Below, in pieces: positions 10,355 through 18,484 of a stretch of DNA of 35,455 nucleotides (the first letter of the stretch is position 1; the number at the start of each line of letters is the position of its first letter). Made by a program: the position numbers and the translations under genes. Below the pieces are notes generated by a model. It worked only from the letters and a program-made list of their open reading frames with translations, did not search any database and had not been told where the DNA came from. Origin of the DNA: IDS-8 sp964424805 (GTDB lineage: Bacteria > Pseudomonadota > Gammaproteobacteria > Steroidobacterales > Woeseiaceae); NCBI GenBank assembly GCA_964424805.1, contig CAYRKH010000031.1, forward strand, positions 1-35,455, given 5' to 3'.

Positions 10355-11446
10355 CTAATTGGAAAAAGCGAGCTTGTTCGCGAGCTTACTTGCGATTTCC
10401 GGCCACGAGATACCAGGAGGAATCTCAACCCTGATACCGTTCGTCATCTGTGCAGCGATGACGCGCGCTATATCCCCGGCATCACCAGGTGTGGCCAGCA
10501 TTCCGTCGAGCTGCGCCGCCTGCTCCGGAAAGTTCGCAACGAAGTTGGGTGAGCTCGTCGCGACCAGCGGCCGTCCGCAGGCTATCGCCTCAATGACCTT
10601 GTTTGACGCCCCGGCATCCATTAACCCCGAAAGTCGATAAGGTATGGAAAGTAAATCACAGCACGCCAGGGCTGTTGGCACTCGCTCGAACGGCAGGTTC
10701 CCCAGGTACCTGACACCGGGTTGCGTGAGATCGAGGTCCTGGCGTGCTTTTCCAGCCAGCAGCAGATCGACCGGCATCCCGTTATTCCGCAAGCGTTGGA
10801 CGGCATCAATTAAATCGTCGACTCCCCGATCAGGTTCCATACTGCCAAAGTAGCCCACGAGCGTGGCCGATTCCGGTAACCCCAGCTCCTGCCGGCTGCG
10901 CGCCTTGTCCATTGGCCGGAACCGGCTGGTGTCCACACCGTTGGGTACCAGGTAGTCGTTCCCGGAGTTACATCGCAGCGTTGCCATGAGTCCCCTGCTC
11001 GCAAAAAGTCGGCAGTCGGCGTACTGCAGTAAGTACCGGAGAGGGTCGAAGCGCAGGAAGCGCCGATAGCCGTCGAACTCATCGTACTTGTCGTAAACGT
11101 CGAAAACGAACCTCGCGCCGAGCTGTTTCGCCATGCGAAAAGCCAGCAGGCCGATATAGCAGTCACCGCTGGCAACGATCACGTCCGGTTTGCGGTCGTC
11201 CGACTTTGACCGGACGATCGCCCGCCAATGGCGAATCCAGGACGCGCTTCGTAGCGGGGTGGATACGACTTCGAGCATGCCATCGCAAGCCCGCTCTTCA
11301 TGCCGAGAATGGTAGTCAATGAGCCACAAACCCGTTGGTATGCCGGCCTCTGCCCAGTGCCACGGCAATTGGTAGATGCGGCCGAAGCGCTCCTTCAACG
11401 TATCGCGATTCGTATAGAAGCGCTTTCCGACGAACAGTACGTTCAT
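10355..11446 (-). CDS. Glycosyltransferase, GT4/GT-B type
   Basis: 363-residue GT-B enzyme. The C-terminal Rossmann half shows LVGYFGSMEPDRGVDDLIDAV (about residue 195), LLLAGKARQDL and the donor-site stretch SGLMDAGASNKVIEAIACGRPLV. The start MNVLFVGKRFY at 11446 is the normal N-terminal strand of the fold; an upstream in-frame start at 11491 would add 15 unlikely residues. It sits between a GT2 gene (60-base gap) and wecB (13-base gap) in the same operon. Sugar specificity is unknown. Confidence 0.8.
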   Translation of the reverse strand: MNVLFVGKRFYTNRDTLKERFGRIYQLPWHWAEAGIPTGLWLIDYHSRHEERACDGMLEVVSTPLRSASWIRHWRAIVRSKSDDRKPDVIVASGDCYIGLLAFRMAKQLGARFVFDVYDKYDEFDGYRRFLRFDPLRYLLQYADCRLFASRGLMATLRCNSGNDYLVPNGVDTSRFRPMDKARSRQELGLPESATLVGYFGSMEPDRGVDDLIDAVQRLRNNGMPVDLLLAGKARQDLDLTQPGVRYLGNLPFERVPTALACCDLLSIPYRLSGLMDAGASNKVIEAIACGRPLVATSSPNFVANFPEQAAQLDGMLATPGDAGDIARVIAAQMTNGIRVEIPPGISWPEIASKLANKLAFSN

Positions 11447-11506
11447 CTCGTATGCGCCCGTCCGTTCGCAGGATGGAGCAAAGTGCCACACCCTACCCGC
11501 GCATCG

Positions 11507-12376
11507 CTAGGTTTTGCTGTACGTGAGCGCGGTGATCTGTTCAGAAACCAACCCTATGAGAAACACTATTACCGATGCACTGAAGATGAGCAGGCTCATA
11601 TTCGTGAACCTGCCCATGGTCAAATAGGTATAGAGGTAATATCCAAGGCCCAGGAGAAAAAACGAGGCGCTCACCGGAAGAAATATCTTCAGGGGAGCAT
11701 AGAGCGTCGCGATCCTGAATATGATTACCAGGAAGCGGATTCCGTCCCGCAGCGGCCTGATGTGGCTCGACCCTTGCCGCCGTTCGGCGCGTACCGGAAC
11801 AAAGCCCACCGGATAGCCACTGCGCAAGAAGGCCATGGTAATCGTGGTCGGGTACGAGAATCCATTTGGCAGCAGGTAGATGAAGCGGTTGAAAAGGTGC
11901 GCCCGTACCACCCGGAAACCCGAGGTGAGGTCGGGGATGGGCCGACCACTGATCTGCGATGCGAACCGGCTATAGAAACCGTTCGCGACCAGGCGTCCCG
12001 CGTTTGCGTGCGACTTCGAGTCTCTCGCGCCCACCGCCATGTCGTAGCCTTGGTCCAGTTTCTCCAGGAGCCTTTCAATGTCCTGGGGGTCGTGCTGCCC
12101 ATCAGCATCCATAAAGCACAGTACGTCACCGGTTGCCGTACGTGCACCGGTCTTTATGGCGGCCCCGTTCCCAAGGCTCTCCGGGTGCCTGACCACGATC
12201 GCACCCGCCTCGCGGGCAAGATCCCCCGTTTGGTCCGTTGATCCATCGTCCACGACTATGAGCTCTGCCCGGGGAAATCGCCGCCGGGCGCCTGAAACCA
12301 CGTCACCGATGGTGTTCCCTTCATTCTTTGCGGGAATGACAATGGACAGCTTGACCTCCGGTTCGGCAGGTGTCAT
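11507..12376 (-). CDS. GT2 glycosyltransferase, polyprenyl-phosphate sugar synthase type
   Basis: 289 residues. The N-terminal GT-A domain has IVIPAKNEGNTIGDVV, the first acidic motif VVDDGSTDQTG and the metal-binding region FMDADGQHDPQD (about residue 88). Two C-terminal membrane helices follow (about 230-255 and 262-285). This domain order matches dolichyl/undecaprenyl-phosphate mannose or glucose synthases (DPM1, GtrB and ArnC relatives), which load a single sugar on the lipid carrier at the cytoplasmic face. Its ATG overlaps the stop of the upstream GT-C-like membrane protein as ATGA, suggesting a donor-maker plus transferase pair. Confidence 0.82.
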   Translation of the reverse strand: MTPAEPEVKLSIVIPAKNEGNTIGDVVSGARRRFPRAELIVVDDGSTDQTGDLAREAGAIVVRHPESLGNGAAIKTGARTATGDVLCFMDADGQHDPQDIERLLEKLDQGYDMAVGARDSKSHANAGRLVANGFYSRFASQISGRPIPDLTSGFRVVRAHLFNRFIYLLPNGFSYPTTITMAFLRSGYPVGFVPVRAERRQGSSHIRPLRDGIRFLVIIFRIATLYAPLKIFLPVSASFFLLGLGYYLYTYLTMGRFTNMSLLIFSASVIVFLIGLVSEQITALTYSKT

Positions 12377-14307
12377 TGGGGCTGCACTTCCATGATCGCT
12401 GGCGTTCTTTCCGATTCCTCAAGCGCTGTTAAGTAGATATCCAGCTCCTCCAGTCCGCTTTTGCGGACGAAGCGCCTGAACGGGTGGAACGGCAGATCCT
12501 TCCTGGCATTGGCGATGTACTCGCGAGCGGTCTCGTATTCGAGGGCGTCGGCATGCGTTGTCACGATCATCATGTCCAGGGCTGCATCCGATCCGTAGTC
12601 GCCTGCTCTCCGGAGATGATGTATCGCCTGCTCGAATTTGCCCTCGTCGCGAAGCATACGCGCCATGAGCTGGTGGTGCAGCCGAATGTAGCCCCCGTTA
12701 TCGATGTATCTCGGATTCTGCATTACCGCCTGGGCAAGCTTCATGACCGCCGCGCCGTTGACGCCCTCGCAGTCGATTCTGGTCGCCGTCGTGTACAGGT
12801 CCGAGAGCATATTACCCACCGTGAACGAGAAATCCACGCCGGGCAGGGCATCCGTGAGCTGGCGGAGCTCGTTCGAATGATCCGCTTGCGGCGCCGCGAT
12901 ACAGGACAGGTTGAGCGCCGGGATCAACACGTAGCCCGCCTCCGGATGACGGCTCACGATAGCGTGCATCGACTGGATCGCGCCCTGCGGTCCCTCTGCC
13001 GCAAGACGGTACTGTGCCGCCGTCGTCGCCGCGCGCACCGAGTCGGGGAACTGCACCTGCCAGTAGCGCGCGGCCAGCGGTGGATTTCCCCACAGCGACG
13101 CCTCGCCGAAAAGCACCGCTGCATTTGCCAGGACATAGGCGACGCCGACCGCAGCCGCGAGCCGCCTCCGCGCGGCGGGCAGGTACCCGAGCACCGCGCA
13201 TAGTGCGAACAGCGGCCCGATGATCGGGAGATAGTTCCGGTGCTCGAAATAGAGCTCCAGCGGTACGAGCGTCGACTCGATCGAGTGGCCTGCCAGGAAC
13301 CAGAGCACGGCGAGCGCAAACCAGGGGTGCTTTCGACGCTTGACGATCGCCGTTACAAGGAGCGCCGCCCACGCGACGAGCGCGGCGATCGTGACCGGAT
13401 CGAGGATCGACCTGCTCACCGGATGGCCATCGTGGAAAGGTCCGAAAGCGCCAGGGCGAGGCAGGAACGCATTGAACAGGTATTCCCACAGGATGCGCGC
13501 CTCGGTGATCAGCCGCTCCCATCCGGTGAAATCACGAGCCAGGGCGGTCGACGGCGCATAGGGAACGCGCATGGCAATGTAGCAGGCGATTGCCGCCGTC
13601 GGTGCGACCAGGAACACGTACTGCCAGGTTCTCCAGCTCCTCCGAGCGACAAGCGGCCGCGGCAGCACCGTGACCTCCAGTACCAGCACGTACACCGGCA
13701 GCAGCGCACCGCTCTCTTTCGTCAGGGCCGCCAGGGCTGTCGCTACCGTGATGAAGGCGCTCATGAGAACCAGCGCCCGGCGGGGCGAACGGTCTAGCGC
13801 CTCCCGCGCCTGCAGATAAGCGCCCAAACCGAGGAGCGCAAACGTCGCTGACAGCGTCGTCATTCGCTGCACGATCATCAGGGATGCCGACGCCAGCAGC
13901 GGCATGAGCAGCCATATCGCTGCAGCGACGATCGCGACGAACAGCCTTCGCTCCTCGGGGATACCGCCCAGGATGGAAATGCGGTAGAGCACCCAGCAAA
14001 GCAGCCCGCCGTTGACGAGGTGGATCAGGATGTTGACCAGGATGAAAGGTTCGGCGGATTCTCCCCAGGCATTCGCCTGCAGGGCGAAAGTGGCGAGTGC
14101 GATCGTGCGGCCGAGCGGCCCCGCATCCCCGGAGAAGATGAACAGGAGCGCGGAGTGCAGGTCTTCTATCTTTGCGAGTCCGCCGAGGTTCGAGACGTCG
14201 TCGAGCAGGAATGCTCCGCCCAACGCGGGTGCATAGGCCGCGAACCCCAGCGCTGCAACCAGGCACAGGGCGAATACGGAAGCTGCCCCCCGGCGTGTTA
14301 TGGTCAT
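12373..14307 (-). CDS. GT-C/TMTC-like membrane protein with C-terminal helical domain
   Basis: 644 residues. I count about 11 hydrophobic helices in the first 400 residues. The first periplasmic loop carries a paired aspartate (FLLDDVSN, D36-D37), where GT-C enzymes keep catalytic acids. Other recognisable blocks are MIVQRMTTLSATFALLGL, TKESGALLPV and ESTLVPLELYFEHRNYLP. The last 240 residues look soluble, helical and TPR-like. I recall similar proteins annotated only as tetratricopeptide-repeat proteins in many gammaproteobacteria. A lipid-linked sugar transferase working on the periplasmic side is inferred from fold and from the overlapping GT2 gene. The ATG at 14307 gives a clean first helix; the open frame to 14379 is less likely. 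Confidence 0.75.
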   Translation of the reverse strand: MTITRRGAASVFALCLVAALGFAAYAPALGGAFLLDDVSNLGGLAKIEDLHSALLFIFSGDAGPLGRTIALATFALQANAWGESAEPFILVNILIHLVNGGLLCWVLYRISILGGIPEERRLFVAIVAAAIWLLMPLLASASLMIVQRMTTLSATFALLGLGAYLQAREALDRSPRRALVLMSAFITVATALAALTKESGALLPVYVLVLEVTVLPRPLVARRSWRTWQYVFLVAPTAAIACYIAMRVPYAPSTALARDFTGWERLITEARILWEYLFNAFLPRPGAFGPFHDGHPVSRSILDPVTIAALVAWAALLVTAIVKRRKHPWFALAVLWFLAGHSIESTLVPLELYFEHRNYLPIIGPLFALCAVLGYLPAARRRLAAAVGVAYVLANAAVLFGEASLWGNPPLAARYWQVQFPDSVRAATTAAQYRLAAEGPQGAIQSMHAIVSRHPEAGYVLIPALNLSCIAAPQADHSNELRQLTDALPGVDFSFTVGNMLSDLYTTATRIDCEGVNGAAVMKLAQAVMQNPRYIDNGGYIRLHHQLMARMLRDEGKFEQAIHHLRRAGDYGSDAALDMMIVTTHADALEYETAREYIANARKDLPFHPFRRFVRKSGLEELDIYLTALEESERTPAIMEVQPQ

Positions 14308-14405
14308 CGCCTTCTCTGCTTCGAACCGAGCCGGCAGTTTACAGTGCCGGAGGGTGCCACGGTGTGACACGTCCGGCATGTTGCCGGAGGGGCGCAGTTC
14401 GAGGG

Positions 14406-16040
14406 TTACGGTTCGGGAAAGGTGTACCGGGAAGTAATCGGGTATCGCCAGTCCCGCCCGAACGCCCGTTTGCTTATGCGGATTCCCGGAGGCGCCTGGC
14501 GGCGCTTGTATTCGCTCCGCTTCACCATCTCCAGCACCCGGGTGGCGGTTTCCCGATCGAAGCCCCTCTCGGTGATCTCCTTCACGGACAGGTCTTCCTC
14601 GATGAACGCCGCGAGGATAGGGTCGAGGACGTCGTACGGCGGCAGCGTATCGCTGTCGCGCTGGCCGGGGCGCAGCTCCGCTGAGGGTGGCCGGGTGATG
14701 GTACGCTCCGGGATTGCCGGCGAGATGGAATTGCGGTAACGCGCGAGCCGGTACACCAGGGACTTGCTGCAGTCCTTGATCGGCGTAAAGCCGCCTGCCA
14801 TGTCGCCGTACAGCGTCGCGTAGCCGACCGCCATCTCGCTCTTGTTGCCGGTCGACAGCAGCATGCGGCCGGTCTTGTTCGAGATTGCCATCAGCAGGAT
14901 GCCGCGGCAGCGGGCCTGGATGTTCTCCTCGGTGACGTCGGCCTCCCGGCCCTGGAAGACCGGCACCAGCGTATCGACGATCGCCTGGTAGATCGGCTCG
15001 ATCGGCAGGACGTCGTAGCGCACCCCGAGCATTTCCGCCTGCGCCGCCGCGTCCTCCTCGCTCATGGGACTGGTGTAACGAAACGGCATCATGACGGTTC
15101 TCACCTGCTCCCGGCCGAGCGCGTCGCAGGCTATAGCGAGCACCAGTGCAGAGTCGACGCCGCCGGAGAGCCCCATCACGACACCCGGGAAACCGTTCTT
15201 GCGAACGTAGTCGCGCGTGCCGGTCACCAGCGCGCCATAGACGCTTTCCTCGAGTGCGGGTGTCGGTGTGATGTCCCCGCGTTCCGGCACCACGCCGGCA
15301 GGATTGGCGGTGAGCTCGAGCCGCAGCAGCTTTTCCCTGAACGGCTCGGCTCGCATCGTGATGTCGCCCGCCGCATCCATGGCGAACGAGCCGCCGTCGA
15401 ACACGAGCTCATCCTGGCCGCCGACTGAATTGACGTAGACGAACGGCACGCGAACTTCGGCAATACGCGCCCGTACGACCTCCTCGCGGACGTGCTGACT
15501 TTCGACGTCGTAGGGCGACCCGTTGATGGCGATGATCGCCTCTGCCCCGGCGGCACGGCTCATCGCGGCCGGCCCGGAACGCCACGCGTCTTCGCAGATC
15601 AGCACCCCGAGCCGAACACCGTTCAAGCGAAAAACGGCGGCTTCCTTGCCGGCCGAGAAGTAGCGTTCCTCGTCGAACACGCGGTAGTTCGGCAGCATGT
15701 GCTTTCGGTACCGCGCGAGCACCTTGCCGTTGCGGGCCACGAGGCAGGCGTTGTAGATCTCGCCGTCGTCGTACTCGGGGTAGCCGAGCAGGATCGCGAT
15801 GTCGCGGACGCTCTCGCGGATGTGGTCCAGCGACTCGGTGACCCGTCGGCGCAGGCCCGCATGAAACAGGAGGTCTTCCGGCGGATAGCCGCAGACGCTG
15901 AGCTCGGGGAAGACCACCAGGTCGGCGTGCAGCTCGTCGCGGGCGCGATTCGCGTAATCGAGGATTTTCCCGGTGTTGCCGGCGACGTCTCCGACTACGA
16001 GGTCGACTTGCGCGAGGGCGAGTGTGACGGAGTTTGTCAT
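14406..16040 (-). CDS. nadE: Glutamine-dependent NAD+ synthetase
   Basis: Last step of NAD synthesis: amidates deamido-NAD+ with ammonia channelled from glutamine. The 544-residue two-domain form has an N-terminal CN-hydrolase (nitrilase) glutaminase with triad E46 (FPELSVCGYPPEDL), K113 (RKHMLPNY) and C149 (LICEDAW). The C-terminal synthetase has the ATP P-loop SGGVDS at 292-297 and LLSTGNKSEMAVGY. Length is normal for the proteobacterial form. The gene stands alone between the glycan operon and sucCD. Confidence 0.96.
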   Translation of the reverse strand: MTNSVTLALAQVDLVVGDVAGNTGKILDYANRARDELHADLVVFPELSVCGYPPEDLLFHAGLRRRVTESLDHIRESVRDIAILLGYPEYDDGEIYNACLVARNGKVLARYRKHMLPNYRVFDEERYFSAGKEAAVFRLNGVRLGVLICEDAWRSGPAAMSRAAGAEAIIAINGSPYDVESQHVREEVVRARIAEVRVPFVYVNSVGGQDELVFDGGSFAMDAAGDITMRAEPFREKLLRLELTANPAGVVPERGDITPTPALEESVYGALVTGTRDYVRKNGFPGVVMGLSGGVDSALVLAIACDALGREQVRTVMMPFRYTSPMSEEDAAAQAEMLGVRYDVLPIEPIYQAIVDTLVPVFQGREADVTEENIQARCRGILLMAISNKTGRMLLSTGNKSEMAVGYATLYGDMAGGFTPIKDCSKSLVYRLARYRNSISPAIPERTITRPPSAELRPGQRDSDTLPPYDVLDPILAAFIEEDLSVKEITERGFDRETATRVLEMVKRSEYKRRQAPPGIRISKRAFGRDWRYPITSRYTFPEP

Positions 16041-16090
16041 CTCGGGGGCGGTGACTTCAGAACCGGTGCCATGGCCAGGTCATTAACCCT

Positions 16091-16102
16091 AAAACGCGTT
16101 TT
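16091..16102. promoter_or_regulatory. 12-bp perfect palindrome upstream of nadE
   Basis: AAAACGCGTTTT is self-complementary and lies 51-62 bases upstream of the nadE start, in a stretch richer in A and T than the flanks. It could be an operator, but I do not recognise it as the NrtR or NadQ site. Function is unknown. Confidence 0.25.
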
Positions 16103-16150
16103 TCAACGCCAATGGGCCCAATAAGGGCACGAAACTACGAGGATGAAATA

Positions 16151-16172
16151 GTAAAAAAGACTGAGAATCAGC
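16151..16172 (-). terminator. Weak intrinsic terminator after sucCD
   Basis: On the minus strand the sucD stop is followed by a short stem, GCTGA-TTC-TCAGT (one G-U pair), and then TCTTTTTT. The stem is only 4-5 bp, so termination would be modest. Confidence 0.35.
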
Positions 16173-17058
16173 TAACTGAGTTGGTCCGACCCCTCAGCAG
16201 CTCCGCCATCGTGTTGCCGAGTTCGGCGGGGGAGCGCACCGTGGCGACGCCGGCGGCATCCAGCGCCTTGAACTTGTCCTCTGCCGTGCCCTTGCCGCCC
16301 GCCACGATAGCGCCCGCGTGGCCCATCCGCTTCCCGGGGGGTGCGGTGACGCCGGCGATGTAGGCGACCACGGGCTTGCTCACCTCCGACTGGATGTACT
16401 CCGCGGCCGCTTCCTCGTCGCTGCCGCCGATCTCGCCGACCATCAGGATACCGTCGGTGTCGGGATCCGCCTCGAACAGCGCGAGGCAGTCGATGAAATT
16501 CATGCCCCGCACCGGGTCGCCGCCGATGCCGATGCAGGTAGTCTGCCCGAGCCCGCATTGCGTCGTCTGGTACACCGCTTCATAGGTCAGCGTGCCGGAG
16601 CGTGAGACGATCCCGATGCGCCCCTTCTGGTGAATGAAGCCCGGCATGATGCCGATCTTGCACTCACCGGGCGTAATGATGCCGGGGCAGTTCGGGCCGA
16701 TCAGGCGGCAGTCGTAGTCGTCCAGCGCGGCCTTGACCTTCACCATGTCGAGCACCGGGATGCCCTCGGTGATGCAGACCACCAGGGCGACGCCGGAATC
16801 CGCGGCTTCGAGGATGGCGTCCGCGGCGAACGGCGCCGGCACGTAGATCATGCTCACGTCGGCGCCGGTCTCCTCGACCGCCTGGCGCATGGTGTCGTAG
16901 ACCGGGATGCCGAGGTGCGTTTCGCCGCCTCGTCCCGGTGTGACGCCCGCCACCACCTGCGTGCCGTATTCGATGCACTGCTCGGCGTGGAAGGAACCCT
17001 GGCTGCCCGTAATGCCCTGGCAGATGACTTTGCTGTTCTTGTCGACTAGTACGCTCAT
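16168..17058 (-). CDS. sucD: Succinyl-CoA synthetase alpha subunit
   Basis: TCA-cycle enzyme: succinyl-CoA + ADP (or GDP) + Pi gives succinate + ATP (or GTP) + CoA. The alpha subunit binds CoA and carries the phosphohistidine. The 296-residue product has the CoA-binding start QGITGSQGSFHAEQ, GPNCPGIITPGECKIG, and the active-site loop GKRMGHAGAI with H247. It is 13 bases downstream of sucC and co-transcribed with it. The usual companions (sucAB, sdh) are not in the window. Confidence 0.97.
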   Translation of the reverse strand: MSVLVDKNSKVICQGITGSQGSFHAEQCIEYGTQVVAGVTPGRGGETHLGIPVYDTMRQAVEETGADVSMIYVPAPFAADAILEAADSGVALVVCITEGIPVLDMVKVKAALDDYDCRLIGPNCPGIITPGECKIGIMPGFIHQKGRIGIVSRSGTLTYEAVYQTTQCGLGQTTCIGIGGDPVRGMNFIDCLALFEADPDTDGILMVGEIGGSDEEAAAEYIQSEVSKPVVAYIAGVTAPPGKRMGHAGAIVAGGKGTAEDKFKALDAAGVATVRSPAELGNTMAELLRGRTNSVS

Positions 17059-17071
17059 TGTTCGCTTTCCG

Positions 17072-18232
17072 TCATGCCGCCGCGCTGACGACTTTTTTCG
17101 CCGCGTCGGTCAGGTCTTCCGCGGGAATGAGGTCCAGGCCGCTCTTCTTGAGCAACTCGCGACCCTTTTCCACGTTCGTACCCTCGAGGCGCACCACGAC
17201 GGGAACCTCGACCCCGACGTCCTTCACCGCGGCGATGATGCCTTCCGCGATCAGGTCGCAGCGGACGATGCCGCCAAAGATGTTCACGAGGATTGCCTTG
17301 ACCTGCTCGTTCGACAGGATGAGCTTGAACGCTTCGGTTACGCGCTCGCTGGTCGCGCCGCCGCCGACGTCGAGGAAGTTGGCGGGATCGCCGCCATGCA
17401 GCTTGATCAGGTCCATGGTCGCCATGGCGAGGCCGGCGCCGTTCACCATGCAAGCGATGTCGCCGTCGAGCGAGACGTAGTTGAGGTCGTGCCTGGCCGC
17501 TTCGCGTTCCTTGGCGTCCTCCTGGTTCGGGTCACGCCACTCAGCCAGCCGTTTTTGCCGGAAGAGCGCGCTGTCCTCTATATTAATCTTGGCATCCAGC
17601 GCAACCACGTCGCCGCCCTTGGTGACAATCAGCGGATTGACCTCGACCAGGCTCGCGTCGCACTCGGTGTACAGCCTGTACAGGTTGCGCACCAGCCTGG
17701 CGAACTGCTTGCTTTGTGCCTTGTCCAGGCCGAGCCCCAGGGCGAGTTGCCGGACCTGGTAGTCCTGCACGCCCGCGGCCGGCGAAATCGCAACCGTGAA
17801 AATCTTCTCCGGCGTATCGGCCGCGACCTGCTCGATGTCCATGCCGCCGGCGGCCGACGCAATGAAGGCGATCCGGCTGACCGCGCGGTCCACCAGCATG
17901 CTGAGGTAGAGCTCGCGCGCGATGTCGGAACCCGTTTCAACGTACACGGTGTCGACCGGCAGGCCGTCCGGACCCGACTGGTGCGTGACCAGGCGGCTGC
18001 CCAGCATCGCGTCCGCGTGGCGGCGCACCTCGTCGAGTGAGCGCGACAGCTTGACGCCGCCCGCCTTGCCCCGCCCGCCAGCGTGCACCTGCGCCTTGAC
18101 CACCCAGAGTTCGCCCTTGAGCGCCTCGGCGGCCGCGACCGCCTCGCCAGGCGAGCGCGCCGGGCGGCCTTCGGGAACGGGAATGCCGTATTCGGCGAAC
18201 AGTTGCTTCGACTGGTACTCGTGGAGATTCAT
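17072..18232 (-). CDS. sucC: Succinyl-CoA synthetase beta subunit (ADP-forming type)
   Basis: Beta subunit of succinyl-CoA synthetase, carrying the ATP-grasp nucleotide site and the succinate site. 386 residues (E. coli 388). The N-terminal MNLHEYQSKQLFAEYGIPVP and KAQVHAGGRGKAGGVK are diagnostic. LVEVNPLIVTKGGDVVALDAK in the middle contributes metal ligands. The C-terminal GGIVRCDLIAEG is part of the CoA-ligase domain. The gene is divergent from pilS, and its 5' leader contains a REPIN starting 32 bases above the ATG. Confidence 0.97.
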   Translation of the reverse strand: MNLHEYQSKQLFAEYGIPVPEGRPARSPGEAVAAAEALKGELWVVKAQVHAGGRGKAGGVKLSRSLDEVRRHADAMLGSRLVTHQSGPDGLPVDTVYVETGSDIARELYLSMLVDRAVSRIAFIASAAGGMDIEQVAADTPEKIFTVAISPAAGVQDYQVRQLALGLGLDKAQSKQFARLVRNLYRLYTECDASLVEVNPLIVTKGGDVVALDAKINIEDSALFRQKRLAEWRDPNQEDAKEREAARHDLNYVSLDGDIACMVNGAGLAMATMDLIKLHGGDPANFLDVGGGATSERVTEAFKLILSNEQVKAILVNIFGGIVRCDLIAEGIIAAVKDVGVEVPVVVRLEGTNVEKGRELLKKSGLDLIPAEDLTDAAKKVVSAAA

Positions 18233-18263
18233 TTCTGGATTTTGTCCCTGGCGCCTTGATTAG

Positions 18264-18366
18264 CTGCAGGAGCGCGCATCGCGCGCGATGCCACGGGTGG
18301 TCGGCTCGCCTTGATGTCAGGTTGACTCGAGGGCCGTGGCATCGCGCGCAATGCGCGCTCCTACAG
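18264..18366. repeat. REPIN 2 between divergent sucC and pilS
   Basis: Two REP arms in inverted orientation, 18264-18296 and 18334-18366. They are near-perfect inverse copies running from CTG(C/T)AGGAGCGCGC to GATGCCACGG, with a 37-base spacer. The left arm's foot is GCAG rather than GTAG. This copy sits between two gene starts, where such elements are uncommon. Confidence 0.88.
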
Positions 18367-18422
18367 TCGGGGCGGCGTATTTTGGAGCAAAGAGGCCGGC
18401 GACGCAAAACGACTGGCCCGCA

Positions 18423-18451
18423 AGGACAATCCCCGGCGGCCTGCGTATCAT
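18423..18451 (+). promoter_or_regulatory. Candidate sigma-70 promoter of pilSR
   Basis: AGGACA (18423-18428, 4 of 6 to the -35), a 17-base spacer and TATCAT (18446-18451, 5 of 6 to the -10). The expected transcription start near 18458 gives a leader of about 27 bases before the pilS ATG. Confidence 0.4.
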
Positions 18452-18484
18452 GGCGCCCGGGGAATTGGGGAACGCAACGGCGAC

